This document shows, in pieces, positions 1-7,539 of a DNA stretch of 64,000 bases (positions are counted from its first letter, which is position 1; every line of letters begins with the position of its first letter). Both the position numbers and the translations under genes were made by a program. This DNA is from Corallococcus sp. NCRR (GTDB lineage Bacteria > Myxococcota > Myxococcia > Myxococcales > Myxococcaceae), in the NCBI RefSeq assembly GCF_026965535.1, contig NZ_CP114039.1:930001-994000 (forward strand). Reading direction: 5' to 3'. The notes under the pieces are model-generated. The model made no database searches, was not told where the DNA came from, and saw only the letters and a program-made list of their open reading frames with translations.

Positions 1-10
1 CCGGGCCGGG

Positions 11-874
11 CTACTCCTTCTCGATGTCCCGGTCCCACAACTGCACGCGGCCGTAGTCCGTGGACAGCCGGCGCACCATCTCCGCCGCCAGCGCCACCGA
101 GCGGTGCTTGCCGCCCGTGCACCCCAGCGCCACCGTGAGGTACGCCTTGCCCTCCTTCTGGTAGCGCGGGAACAGGAACCGGCAGAGGTCCACGACCTTC
201 TCCAGGAACGCCTGCGTCTCCTCGCGCTCCAGCACGTACCCGGACACCTTCGGGTTCTTGCCCGTGAGCCCCTTGAGCTCCGGCACGAAGTACGGGTTCG
301 GCAGGAAGCGCACGTCGAACACCAGGTCCGCCTGCGGCGGCACGCCGTACCGGTAGCCGAAGGACATGATGGACAGGCTGGGCCCCGTCGTGGGCTCCGG
401 GCTGAAGCGCCCCTGCACCATGCGCTTCAGGTCGTGCACGTTGAGCGCCGACGAGTCGATGACCTGGTCCGCCAGCTCCCGCAGGTCCTTCAGCGCCTCG
501 CGCTCCCGGTGGATGCCCTCGGCCACCGTGCCATCCGGGGCCAGCGGGTGGCGGCGGCGCGTCTCGCTGAAGCGGCGCATGAGGCTGTCGTCGCTGGCGT
601 CCAGGAAGAGCACGTCCACCTGGTGGCCCGCGCGGCGCACCTCCGCGAGCACGCGCGGCGCGTCCTTGAGGAAGACGCCCTCGCGCGCGTCGATGACCAG
701 CGCCATGCGCTCGATGTTGCCGCCGCCCGCGAGCTCCGTGAGCTTGGGCAACAGGAGCACCGGCAGGTTGTCGATGCAGAAGAAACCGGCGTCCTCCAGC
801 GCGCGGATGGCGGTGGACTTACCGGAACCTGACATGCCGGTGATGATGATGATCTGCTTCGCGGGGGCGGTCAC
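11..874 (-). CDS. rapZ: RNase adapter protein RapZ (YvcJ family)
   Basis: RapZ-family nucleotide-binding protein of 287 aa. In enterobacteria RapZ delivers the small RNA GlmZ to RNase E; in other phyla the role is less clear. The Walker A motif GMSGSGKST lies near residue 13, and the conserved stretches CIDNLP, SFGYRYG, DVRFLPNP and the C-terminal CTGGKHRSV are all present, so the length and domain set are complete. The start is a GTG sharing GTGA with the hprK stop, which indicates translational coupling. A longer in-frame reading upstream is only the antisense extension into hprK. The hprK-rapZ order is the usual neighbourhood next to PTS regulatory genes in proteobacteria. GlmZ itself is not expected in myxobacteria, so the local RNA or signal partner is unknown. 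Confidence 0.95.
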   Translation of the reverse strand: MTAPAKQIIIITGMSGSGKSTAIRALEDAGFFCIDNLPVLLLPKLTELAGGGNIERMALVIDAREGVFLKDAPRVLAEVRRAGHQVDVLFLDASDDSLMRRFSETRRRHPLAPDGTVAEGIHREREALKDLRELADQVIDSSALNVHDLKRMVQGRFSPEPTTGPSLSIMSFGYRYGVPPQADLVFDVRFLPNPYFVPELKGLTGKNPKVSGYVLEREETQAFLEKVVDLCRFLFPRYQKEGKAYLTVALGCTGGKHRSVALAAEMVRRLSTDYGRVQLWDRDIEKE

Positions 875-1836
875 TCGACCTCTTCTCCCAAGGTGCGGCG
901 CATCGCCCCCTGGGCGATGGCTCGATTGAGTCGCTCGGCGAACTCTCGCGCCGAATGGTGGCCCTGAAGCTTCAACAACTGGTTGCGCGCGGCCACCTCC
1001 ACGATGGTGGCCATGTTGCGTCCAGGACGCACCGGGACGACCGACAGGGGGATGTCCACGCCAACGATCTGCAGGTGCTTGTCCTCCACGCCCAGCCGGT
1101 CGTACTCCTGGTGCGGATCCCATTCCTGCAGTTCAATCACAAGCTCAATCTTCTTCTGTTCCCGGACGGCGGACACTCCGAAGAGGTCCTTGATGTTGAT
1201 GATGCCCAGTCCGCGAATCTCCATGTGGTGCTTGATGACCGGATTGCCCGCGCCGTAGACGGCCCCCTTGCGCCGGGTGACGTCCACGATGTCGTCCGCC
1301 ACCAGCCGGTGGCCGCGCATCACCAGGTCCAGGGCGATTTCACTCTTGCCGATGCCGCTCTTGCCCAAGAGCAGGATGCCCACGCCGAAGACGTCCATCA
1401 GCACGCCGTGCAGGCTGCTGGACTCCGTGAGCGCGTCCTCCAGGAAGCTCTGCACCCGCTGGATGAACTCGCTGGAGAGCAGCGGCGTCTTCATCAGCGA
1501 CAGGCCCGCCGCCTCGCAGGCGTCCACCAGTGCACGCGGCACGTCCAGCGCCTTGGTGACCACCACGCACGCCAGGTCCTCTTCGCTGAAGAGTTTGGCC
1601 AGGGACGCGTGCTGCGCGTCCTCCGGCAGGGTGGCCAGGTAGGAGATTTCGGTGTTGCCGAAGACCTGGACGCGGTGCGGGTGGAGGTGCTCGGTGAAGC
1701 CCGCCAGCGCCAGGCCCGGCTTCTGGATGCGCGAGGAGTCCACCGTGCGAGCCAGCCCCTGGGTGCCCGCCATCAGGGTCAGCCGCAGGTCGTGGCCCTG
1801 GTCCTCGAGGAGCTGGGAGATGCGAATGGATTTCAT
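871..1836 (-). CDS. hprK: HPr kinase/phosphorylase
   Basis: Bifunctional kinase/phosphorylase acting on a serine of HPr or related PTS proteins, 321 aa, the usual length. The N-terminal domain begins MKSIRISQLLED. The C-terminal catalytic domain carries the P-loop GKSGIGKSE, and the HprK signature EIRGLGIINIKDLFG follows a His pair. The ATG at 1836 gives the canonical N-terminus; the longer open frame upstream is antisense to the glycosyltransferase gene. The gene overlaps rapZ by four bases. In many proteobacteria HprK acts in an incomplete, regulatory-only PTS, and that is the likely role here. No PTS permease lies in the window. Confidence 0.96.
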   Translation of the reverse strand: MKSIRISQLLEDQGHDLRLTLMAGTQGLARTVDSSRIQKPGLALAGFTEHLHPHRVQVFGNTEISYLATLPEDAQHASLAKLFSEEDLACVVVTKALDVPRALVDACEAAGLSLMKTPLLSSEFIQRVQSFLEDALTESSSLHGVLMDVFGVGILLLGKSGIGKSEIALDLVMRGHRLVADDIVDVTRRKGAVYGAGNPVIKHHMEIRGLGIINIKDLFGVSAVREQKKIELVIELQEWDPHQEYDRLGVEDKHLQIVGVDIPLSVVPVRPGRNMATIVEVAARNQLLKLQGHHSAREFAERLNRAIAQGAMRRTLGEEVE

Positions 1837-1884
1837 CGTCGGGACCTGGATATCACCCACCGGCCTCCGGAGGTGAACCGCACC

Positions 1885-3390
1885 GTGTCCGCCGTCCCCC
1901 CCGCCTCCCCTACAGCCGCCCCCGGGGGCGGCGCCGGAACTCCAGGCGAAGCCCCCTTCGAGCGCCGGCTGGGCCTGCTCCTGCTGGGGGGCGTGCTCGT
2001 CCTGGGCGCGGCCTTCCGCCTGTACCGGGCGCTCCACGACGACGGCATCTACTGGCCGGACGAGGTCTACCAGAGCCTGGAGCCCGCCCACCGCCTGGTC
2101 TACGGCTACGGGCTGGTCGCCTGGGAGTTCGTCCAGGGGGCCCGGAACTGGGCCCTGCCGGCGCTGGTGGCGGGGGTGCTGGGGCTGGGGCGGTGGGTGG
2201 GGCTGACGGACCCGGCGGGCTACCTGGCGTGGGTGAAGGGCTTCTTCGCCCTGGTGGGCACGGCGACGGCGTGGGCCACGTGGCGGCTGGCCCGCGCGTC
2301 CGGGGCCTCCACCCTGGCGGCCTCCGGCGGGGCCGCCCTGTTCGCCCTGGCGTCGGTGCCGCTGTACTTCGCGCCCCGGGCCATGAGCGAGAACGCCTCC
2401 GTGCTGCCGGTGGTGCTGGGCCTGGCCCTGGCGCTGCCCAAGGCCGCGTCCCGGCGCGCGCTCATCACCGGAGCGTCCCTCTTGGGGCTGGCGGTGCTGC
2501 TGCGGCTTCAGAACGGCGTCTTCTGCGTGGGGCTGGTGGCGGTGCTCCTCTGCCGGCGCCAGTGGCGGCAGGCGGGCGTGGCGCTGGCGGTGCTGTCCGG
2601 GTGGGCGCTGGCCTTTGGCCTTTTGGACAGGCTCACCTGGGGGCGGTGGTTCCACTCGGCCATCGTCTACCTGGACTTCAACGTGGTGCAGGGCAAGGCG
2701 GCCCAGTGGGGCACGGAGCCCTTCGAGTACTACCCGCGCGTCCTGCGCACGGCGATGCCGGTGCTGACCGTCCTCACGGCCGCGCTGGCGGTGCTGGCCG
2801 TGCCCCGGGCGTGGGGGTTGTCCCTCCTGGCCGCGGCCTTCTTCCTCTTGCACGCGGTTCAACCGCACAAGGAGCTGCGCTTCCTGGTGCCGGTGCTGCC
2901 CCTGTTCGCGGCGCTCGCGGGCGTGGGGCTGGACTCCTGCATGCGGGTACTGCGCGGCACTCCGGCGAGGGCCACCGCCACGTTGGCGGTGGTGGCGGGG
3001 GCGCTGTTGTCCGGCGCGGGCGCGGGGGCGCTCACCTTCGGGGACGTGGGCCAGTACGAACGCGTGCGCCCCAGGGACAGCGCCTGGGACGACCAGGGCC
3101 ACGTCAACCGGCTGCTGGAGGCGGCGGGCCGGCGCGACGACGTGTGTGGACTCAAGGTGGAGGCGGTGCACCTGGCGTGGACGGGGGGCTACAGCTACTT
3201 CCACCGGAAGGTGCCGCTGTATCCCCACAATGGCCCCGGGCGGGACTCCCGCCGCTTCAGCCACGTCATCACCCGGGCGGGCTTCGAGGGCGCGGGCACG
3301 CTGCTCATCCAGGACGGCCCGCTGGCGCTGGTGAAGCTGCCCGTGGCGGACTGCGCGCCGGACCCCGGCTACTCGTGGCGACTGCCCTGA
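1885..3390 (+). CDS. GT22-like mannosyltransferase, multi-pass membrane protein
   Basis: Integral-membrane glycosyltransferase of about 501 aa resembling the GPI/ALG mannosyltransferase family (GT-C fold, GT22), which uses polyprenyl-phosphate sugar donors. After the first membrane segment there is the acidic loop motif WPDEVYQSLEPAH followed by GYGLVAWEF, the hallmark of this family. About ten hydrophobic segments follow, and the family-like HKELRFLVPVLPLF motif lies in the last third. GTG at 1885 was chosen because GGAGG ends 11 nt upstream; GTG at 1873 is possible but overlaps that site. It is divergent from hprK with a short intergenic gap. Substrate and pathway (lipid-linked or surface glycan) cannot be read from the sequence. 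Confidence 0.8.
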   Translation: MSAVPPASPTAAPGGGAGTPGEAPFERRLGLLLLGGVLVLGAAFRLYRALHDDGIYWPDEVYQSLEPAHRLVYGYGLVAWEFVQGARNWALPALVAGVLGLGRWVGLTDPAGYLAWVKGFFALVGTATAWATWRLARASGASTLAASGGAALFALASVPLYFAPRAMSENASVLPVVLGLALALPKAASRRALITGASLLGLAVLLRLQNGVFCVGLVAVLLCRRQWRQAGVALAVLSGWALAFGLLDRLTWGRWFHSAIVYLDFNVVQGKAAQWGTEPFEYYPRVLRTAMPVLTVLTAALAVLAVPRAWGLSLLAAAFFLLHAVQPHKELRFLVPVLPLFAALAGVGLDSCMRVLRGTPARATATLAVVAGALLSGAGAGALTFGDVGQYERVRPRDSAWDDQGHVNRLLEAAGRRDDVCGLKVEAVHLAWTGGYSYFHRKVPLYPHNGPGRDSRRFSHVITRAGFEGAGTLLIQDGPLALVKLPVADCAPDPGYSWRLP

Positions 3391-3452
3391 GCGGGACAGT
3401 TGGGACGCGGAAGACCCTTCCGGCCCCCCCGCCGGGTTGGTAAGCCACGGCC

Positions 3453-3803
3453 ATGCCCGAATCCGACTGCCTCTTCTGCAAGATTCGCGATGGCCTCATC
3501 CCGGCGAAGGTCGTCTACCAGGACGAAAACTGCCTGGCCTTCGAGGACATCAACCCCCAGGCCCCCACCCACGTGCTGTTCATCCCGCGCAAGCACATCC
3601 CCACGGTGAACGACGTCACGGCGGAGGACCGGGAGCTGGTGGGCAGCCTCTACGTCGGCGCGGCGAAGCTGGCGCGCGAGCGGGGCCACGCGGACACGGG
3701 CTACCGCGTGGTGATGAACACCCAGCGCGACGCGGGCCAGACGGTGTTCCACATCCACCTGCACCTGCTCGCGGGCCGCACCCTGCACTGGCCGCCGGGC
3801 TAA
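3453..3803 (+). CDS. HIT family (HinT-like) nucleotide hydrolase
   Basis: Small histidine-triad protein of 116 aa, a typical cytoplasmic HinT/purine nucleoside phosphoramidase. The N-terminal CLFCKI zinc-type Cys pair, the DINPQAPTHVLFIPRKH segment and the catalytic triad HIHLHLLAG near the C-terminus are all intact. The start ATG sits 62 nt after the mannosyltransferase stop on the same strand. The physiological substrate is unknown, as for most bacterial HIT proteins. Confidence 0.95.
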   Translation: MPESDCLFCKIRDGLIPAKVVYQDENCLAFEDINPQAPTHVLFIPRKHIPTVNDVTAEDRELVGSLYVGAAKLARERGHADTGYRVVMNTQRDAGQTVFHIHLHLLAGRTLHWPPG

Positions 3804-3824
3804 CCTGCCTCCGGTTCGCCCGTC

Positions 3825-4595
3825 ATGTTCAGCGCCCAGTCGTCGCCCCGGTCCCGCCGCGCCTACTCCCTGCTCGCCGTGCTGCTGGCGTCCGTGGCCG
3901 GCGCGGTCAACGCCATGGGGTTCGTGGCGCTGGGCGCGCACGCGTCCCACATGTCCGGGAACATGGCCACGCTGGGCGAGTCCCTGGCCCAGGGCCGCTG
4001 GGAGACGGCGCGGCTGCCCGCGCAGCTGATGGCGGTGTTCGTCGCCGGGGCCTTCTGCGCCACGGTGCTGCTGGACGCCTCGCGGCACCGCGAGCGGGGC
4101 CGTCACGTGGCCGCGCTGGGGGTGGAGGTGCTCGTGCTGGGGGGCGTGGGCGTGGGCCTCGCGTCCGGGCCGGACACGCGCGCGCCGGAGCTGCTCTGGG
4201 GCTTCGCCTTCGCCATGGGGCTGCAGAACGCGCTCGTCACGCGGGTGTCCGGCGCGGTGGTGCGCACCACGCACGTGACGGGGATGCTCACGGACATCGG
4301 CATCCAGTTGGTGCAGATGCTGGCGTGGGTGCGCGACGGCCTCCGCGGGGAGAACGCGCAGGGGCTGTGGCACCGCGTGCGGCGCCTGCCCTCCGCCGTG
4401 GAGTTCGAGCGCACGCGGCTGCACCTGGGCCTGGTGCTGGCGTTCCTCGTGGGCTGCACGCTGGGCCCCTACCTGTTCCTGCGCCACGGGGCCGTGACGC
4501 TGGTGCTGCCGTGCGCGGTGCTGGGCGCGCTGGCCGCCCTGGACGCGCGGCTGGCCGTCAAGCCCACGCCGTCCTCCACCGCGCCGGGCCGCTAG
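3825..4595 (+). CDS. DUF1275 (YoaK-like) integral membrane protein
   Basis: Membrane protein of 256 aa with about six hydrophobic segments. Family features are GAVNAMGFVALGAHASHMSGNM near residue 20 and, in the second repeat, FAMGLQNALVTRVSGAVVRTTHVTGM, which are diagnostic of DUF1275/YoaK. The family is widespread with no firmly assigned substrate. The gene follows the HIT gene by 21 nt, so they are probably co-transcribed. Its stop codon overlaps that of the convergent gene: one CTAG tetranucleotide supplies TAG on both strands. Confidence 0.88.
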   Translation: MFSAQSSPRSRRAYSLLAVLLASVAGAVNAMGFVALGAHASHMSGNMATLGESLAQGRWETARLPAQLMAVFVAGAFCATVLLDASRHRERGRHVAALGVEVLVLGGVGVGLASGPDTRAPELLWGFAFAMGLQNALVTRVSGAVVRTTHVTGMLTDIGIQLVQMLAWVRDGLRGENAQGLWHRVRRLPSAVEFERTRLHLGLVLAFLVGCTLGPYLFLRHGAVTLVLPCAVLGALAALDARLAVKPTPSSTAPGR

Positions 4596-6811
4596 GGTGA
4601 CGCGGGCTGGACCACGGCCCGCGTGGGTACGTCCATGACGTTCGGATTCGCCGCGGCGAGGCCCTGGGCCCTGGGGCGAAGCGCCTGGAGCACGCTGCTG
4701 CGCTCGTCCGTCCAGACGTATTCCGGCTCGCCGCGCAGCACCAGCCGGCGCACGCGCGCCTTGCCCTGGCTGAAGGTGGAGCCCCAGACGAACTCCGGGT
4801 CCGGGCTCAGCAGCATCCACGAGCTGGCCACCGCGTCACCGTCGCTGTCCCGCACGACGAGCGCCGCGGACAGTCCGGCGGCCCGCGCGTGCGCCAGGCT
4901 GATGGGCACCAGGTCCAGGTGCTGGTTGCTGATGTGCAGCGCCAGCACGCCGCGCGGCGCCAGGTGCTGGAGATAGAGCGCCACCGCCTCCTTCGTCAGC
5001 AGGTGCACCGGGATGGCGTCCGAGCTGAAGACGTCCAGCGCCAGCACGTCGAACTGGCGCGAGCCCTGCTCCAGCTCCTTCTCCAGGGAGATGCGCGCGT
5101 CGCCCTCGACGACCTCCACGTGCGCGGGCGTGTCCGTCAGCGTGCTGAAGAAGCCCCCCTGGCCCCTGGCGAGGCCGATGATGTCGGGGTTGATTTCGTA
5201 GAAGCGCACGTCGTCCCCGGCGGCCATCAGCGTGGCGCTGTTGCCCACGCCCAGCCCCAGCATGCCCACGCGCAGGCCGGTGGGCAGCCCCAGCGCCTGA
5301 CGCGACCGGCGCTGCTCCGCGAGCGCGAGCCCCAGGCCAGCGTCCTGCGTGTAGTACGCCGTGGGGAGGCCGCGGCGCTCCGGGGGGATGTACTGCCAGC
5401 CGTGGGTGATGGCGCCGTGGCGCAGGACATACTGATGCTGCCGGGGGTCGTCCGGAAACAGCTCCAGCACGCGCACCACGCCGAAGAAGTTGCGCGCGGC
5501 GAAGCGCACGCGCCCCAGGTCCGTGAGGACGAGCACCGGCAGGTGCACCGCCACGCCCACCAGCAGCGCCCCGCGGAAGAGGCGCTGCGTGCGCGCCACC
5601 ACCGTCTCCTCCTTCGGCTTGCGCATCAGCCCCGCGAAGGCCACCGCGCAGCACGCGGCCAGCGCCAGCGGGTGCTCCCAGTAGGAGGTGAAGATGGCGG
5701 GCGCGATGAGGTTGACGAACACGCCGCCCAGCACGCCGCCCACGGACACCCAGAGGTAGAAGGCGCTCAGGTAGCGCGGCGCCGGACGGCGGCGGTACAG
5801 CTCGCCGTGGCACACCATGGCGCCCGTGAAGAGCGCGGACGCGTGGAAGAGCACCTGCCACCCCAGGCCCAGCGCGGGGCCCTCCTTGTGCGCGTACGTC
5901 ACCAGCACCACGGAGGCGATGAGCCCCACCGAGTACGGCGTGCGCGCGTAGAAGGACTCGCGCGAGAAGGCCAGGATGAAGGTGATGAGGTACACCGCCA
6001 GCGGCATCACCCACAGGAAGGGGCCCGCCGCCACGTCCTGGGAGAGCTTGTTCGTCGTGGCCAGCAGCAACACCGACGCGCACGTGCTCAGCGCCAGCCA
6101 CGTCAGCGTGAGCCCCACGCCCGGACGCTGGGATGCCGACACGGGGGAAGCCTCGGAGCGAACCTCCGCGCCCGGGGACGGCGACGTGGCGGAGGGCTCC
6201 GGGGCGCGGCGCAGCAGGTCGCGCGCACAGGCGAGGACGCAGAGGACGAAGAGGACGAAGCCCACGGCCCAGCCCCATGCCTGGGCGCTCCGGCCCACCC
6301 AGGGCTCCACCAGGAACGGGTAGCCCAGGAGCGCCAGCAGCGAGCCCGCGTTGGAGAGCGCGTAGAGCACGTAGGGCGAGCGCTCCGGCCGCGCGCGGGC
6401 GAACCACGACTGGAGGAGCGGGCCGGTGGTGCTGAGCACGAAGAAGGGCAGGCCCAGCGTCGCGGCCAGCATCCGCATCAACCGGAGCACGGGCAGGTGG
6501 TCGTCCACGGGGCGCCAGCCGTCCCCTGGCGCCAGCGGAGAGCCCGTCCAGGAGGCCCTCGCCGCGAGCGCCGCCAGCGCCACCACCAGCAGGCCCAGGT
6601 GCAGGGCGGCCTGCGCGCGCGGGCGCAGCCGGGAGGCCACCGCGTGCGCGTAGGCGTAGCCCGCGAGCAGCACGGCCTGGAAGAACAGCATGCACGCGGT
6701 CCACACCGCGGGCGTGCCGCCGTACCACGGCAGGGCGTAGCGGCCCGCCAGCGGCTGGACGCCGAAGAGCAGGAAGGCGCTGGTGAAGATGGCGAGCGCG
6801 TAGCGCACCAT
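4592..6811 (-). CDS. Membrane-fused spermidine synthase-like protein
   Basis: Protein of 739 aa. The N-terminal about 430 residues form many membrane segments, starting MVRYALAIFTSAFLLFGVQP, a typical opening of membrane spermidine-synthase-like proteins. The C-terminal about 260 residues resemble the SAM/dcSAM-binding spermidine synthase fold, with VGMLGLGVGNSATL, FYEINPDII, VVEGDARI and LALDVFSSDAIPVHLLT. Such fusions are common in proteobacteria, and true aminopropyl transferase activity has seldom been shown. The ATG at 6811 was chosen because it starts the first membrane helix; further upstream the frame runs into the divergent promoter region. It is convergent with the DUF1275 gene and shares CTAG with it. 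Confidence 0.88.
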   Translation of the reverse strand: MVRYALAIFTSAFLLFGVQPLAGRYALPWYGGTPAVWTACMLFFQAVLLAGYAYAHAVASRLRPRAQAALHLGLLVVALAALAARASWTGSPLAPGDGWRPVDDHLPVLRLMRMLAATLGLPFFVLSTTGPLLQSWFARARPERSPYVLYALSNAGSLLALLGYPFLVEPWVGRSAQAWGWAVGFVLFVLCVLACARDLLRRAPEPSATSPSPGAEVRSEASPVSASQRPGVGLTLTWLALSTCASVLLLATTNKLSQDVAAGPFLWVMPLAVYLITFILAFSRESFYARTPYSVGLIASVVLVTYAHKEGPALGLGWQVLFHASALFTGAMVCHGELYRRRPAPRYLSAFYLWVSVGGVLGGVFVNLIAPAIFTSYWEHPLALAACCAVAFAGLMRKPKEETVVARTQRLFRGALLVGVAVHLPVLVLTDLGRVRFAARNFFGVVRVLELFPDDPRQHQYVLRHGAITHGWQYIPPERRGLPTAYYTQDAGLGLALAEQRRSRQALGLPTGLRVGMLGLGVGNSATLMAAGDDVRFYEINPDIIGLARGQGGFFSTLTDTPAHVEVVEGDARISLEKELEQGSRQFDVLALDVFSSDAIPVHLLTKEAVALYLQHLAPRGVLALHISNQHLDLVPISLAHARAAGLSAALVVRDSDGDAVASSWMLLSPDPEFVWGSTFSQGKARVRRLVLRGEPEYVWTDERSSVLQALRPRAQGLAAANPNVMDVPTRAVVQPASP

Positions 6812-7024
6812 GCGGCCTCTGGGGTGGGGGAGACGCACGGCGTAGGGTTCCCGCGCTCTGGGTGTTTCCCGCCAGGGCGACAGTCTTGTCAACACGGGCA
6901 CGTCCCGGAGCCCGGCGAGCGGCCAGGCGGGCATCCGTCGGGGTGGGTGGGTGGCCCCATGGGACAGCCGCCCTAACTTCCCGGACGGACAGGCGCGGAC
7001 TTCCTCGCGCCCGAGGGGGAAATC

Positions 7025-7504
7025 ATGACGGGCTTCAAGCGCGCGGTGGGACTGGGACTGCTGGTGGGCGGCGCTCTGGGAGGCTGGGGTTGCGGCAAGG
7101 AGTCGCCCCCGGACGAGACGCGAGGGTTCCAGGACCCCGTCCAGCTCCAGCACCGCTCCCGCGCGGAACCGGCCGGCGAAAGCGCGGGCAGCCCGCTGCG
7201 CGACACCTCCAGCGAGGAGGGCGGCGGCAAGCCCTACAACAGCGACAGCCGCGGCTCGCTGGGCGGCGGCACCGCGGCTCCCAACCGGCTGGAGGGGAAC
7301 ACCGGCGCGGGCCAGCGGGTGGGCGGCAGCGGGGAGCTGGGCACGGGGCTCGCGGAGAGCTACCGGAGCGCGGCGCCTTCGCAGGGCACCGGTGGCTCCG
7401 GGCTCGACGCGGGCACCGGGGGCTCCGGGGGCATGGACGCGGGCACGGGAGGCTCCGGACGCGACGCGGGCATGGAGATGATGGACGCGGGCACGCGGCG
7501 CTGA
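7025..7504 (+). CDS. Small Gly/Asp-rich putative lipoprotein
   Basis: Protein of 159 aa with no recognised domain. The N-terminus (MTGFKRAVGLGLLVGG then GGWGC) looks like a lipoprotein signal, although Trp at -2 is unusual for a lipobox. The body is hydrophilic, and the C-terminal quarter holds near-repeats of DAGTGGSG and related Asp-Ala-Gly units, a linker type recurring in this genome's surface lipoproteins. The gene is divergent from the spermidine-synthase-like gene across a 213-nt gap and convergent with the kinase gene. Function unknown. Confidence 0.65.
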   Translation: MTGFKRAVGLGLLVGGALGGWGCGKESPPDETRGFQDPVQLQHRSRAEPAGESAGSPLRDTSSEEGGGKPYNSDSRGSLGGGTAAPNRLEGNTGAGQRVGGSGELGTGLAESYRSAAPSQGTGGSGLDAGTGGSGGMDAGTGGSGRDAGMEMMDAGTRR

Positions 7505-7521
7505 GGCACGCCCCTGACGAG

Positions 7522-7539
7522 GGCGTCCTCGCGGACGCC
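7522..7539. terminator. Short perfect hairpin between convergent genes
   Basis: GGCGTCC-TCGC-GGACGCC forms a 7-bp perfect stem with a tetraloop between the convergent lipoprotein and kinase genes, touching the kinase stop codon. There is no T tract on either side, so it is at best a weak bidirectional or Rho-assisted terminator. Confidence 0.45.

Noticed and set aside
955-1884. Extension of the mannosyltransferase frame upstream to 955
   Set aside because: This part is antisense to hprK; the membrane enzyme begins only after about 1885.
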